This document shows positions 63,548 through 64,000 of a DNA stretch of 64,000 nt, piece by piece. The stretch lies in the NCBI GenBank assembly GCA_001939145.1, contig LSRX01000129.1, positions 237,393 to 301,392 of the forward strand, written 5' to 3'. The notes beneath the pieces were generated by a model, which saw only the letters and a list, made by a program, of their open reading frames with translations, did not search any database and was not told the origin of the DNA. Position 1 is the stretch's first letter; each line of letters opens with the position of its first letter. A program made the position numbers and the translations under genes. The DNA comes from Symbiodinium microadriaticum. Lineage: Eukaryota; Sar; Dinophyceae; Suessiales; Symbiodiniaceae.

Positions 63548-63999
63548 ATATATATATATATATATATATGGTGCCCCCCCCCCATGGATCCACCGATTCC
63601 GCCTTTCAGCTACGCGACGTCCTGCTCGGCATGCCAACTTTTGACTTCCAGGGCCGAGGGTTAGGGTTCAAGGTCTGGGGTTTACGGAACGCTTCCAGTG
63701 AGAGACGTGCGACATGACCACTTTTGCAATAAATGATTGTTTCTTTTGGGACAGTACAACACATTTGTAAGAACATTAACAAAAACACTGTACTGTCCCA
63801 AAAAAACCAATCCTTTATTGCAAAAGTGGTCATGTCGCACGTCTCTCACTGGAAGCGTTCCGTAAACCCCAGACCCTGAACCCTAACCCTCGGCCCTGGA
63901 AGTCAAAAGTTGGCATGCCGAGCAGGACGTCGCGTAGCTGAAAGGCGGAAACGGTGGATCCATGGGGGGGGGGCACCATATATATATATATATATATAT
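63548..63999. mobile_element. Large near-perfect inverted repeat (two ~210 bp arms, 32 bp loop)
   Basis: Arm 1 is 63548-63757, the loop is 63758-63789 and arm 2 is 63790-63999. I aligned arm 1 with the reverse complement of arm 2 by eye and count five mismatches: one near 63596, one near 63672 and three at about 63734-63743. Both arms begin and end with the same features: an outer TA run, GGTG plus ten C, and an inner GGGACAGTAC. No protein is evident. A fold-back transposon inserted at TA, or a segmental inverted duplication, are the main readings. The window ends inside the outer TA run, so the right boundary is not visible. Confidence 0.93.
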
Positions 64000-64000
64000 A

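Noticed and set aside
63548-63999. Simple assembly fold-back artefact
   Set aside because: Five arm-specific mismatches argue against a mirrored copy of one arm, though read-level checking is still required.
1-64000. tRNA or rRNA genes
   Set aside because: I scanned for the tRNA T-arm consensus and found only isolated chance matches without a cloverleaf. No rRNA core sequence was recognised. A covariance-model search could still find one.
1-64000. Plant origin, suggested by the TTTAGGG telomere unit
   Set aside because: Plants share the heptamer, but dense genome-wide interspersion with AGC tracts and this microsatellite load fits coccidian-type repeat-rich DNA better. Not fully excluded.

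Overview
This window looks like nuclear DNA from a protist-type eukaryote and is almost entirely repeat-rich, non-coding sequence. By eye I find no protein-coding gene, tRNA or rRNA that I would defend with confidence. The dominant signal is the plant/coccidian-type telomere heptamer (TTTAGGG on one strand, CCCTAAA on the other). It occurs as short, degenerate, interstitial runs throughout the 64 kb, in both orientations, and separates blocks of unique sequence of roughly 100-1000 bp. Interspersed telomere-like heptamers, trinucleotide (AGC-type) tracts and many microsatellites are known from the repeat-rich chromosome segments of the coccidian Eimeria. That is my best guess at the lineage, but it is an inference: another alveolate with a TTTAGGG telomere, such as a chromerid or dinoflagellate, is not excluded. 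The base composition looks close to 50% G+C, and there is no operon-like packing.

Layout. Bases 1-2410 hold a degenerate ~44 bp minisatellite, an AT microsatellite, a TTG tract, a unique stretch and a long AGC/AGT trinucleotide block. Bases 2411-12700 are mosaic unique sequence with telomere-like runs, a regular 53 bp x 5 tandem array (8075-8335) and a 29 bp tandem duplication (10782-10839). From 12700 to 63000 the same mosaic carries at least eight families of small (70-120 bp) dispersed elements. Most have terminal inverted repeats, often ending TAC...GTA, and they recur 2-6 times each. Their size, fold-back structure and copy-to-copy divergence suggest MITE-like non-autonomous transposons. 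Many tetranucleotide microsatellites (GGCA, GATG, CTAA/GACT, GGTT, ATCT) are scattered through this part. A CTAA/GACT array runs into a 163 bp assembly gap at 29654-29816. The window ends in a 452 bp near-perfect inverted repeat (two ~210 bp arms with five visible mismatches, 32 bp loop, TA-repeat ends).

A few short open stretches outside the heptamer runs (about 10716-10920, 31844-32571, 46644-46973, 48955-49257, 58592-59236 and 60970-61630) could be exons or decayed gene fragments. None has a domain I recognise, and several are broken by frameshifts or stops, so they are listed at low confidence. Nothing in the window indicates genes working together. Its interest lies in the repeat architecture: the telomere-like interspersion, the families of fold-back elements and the terminal palindrome.
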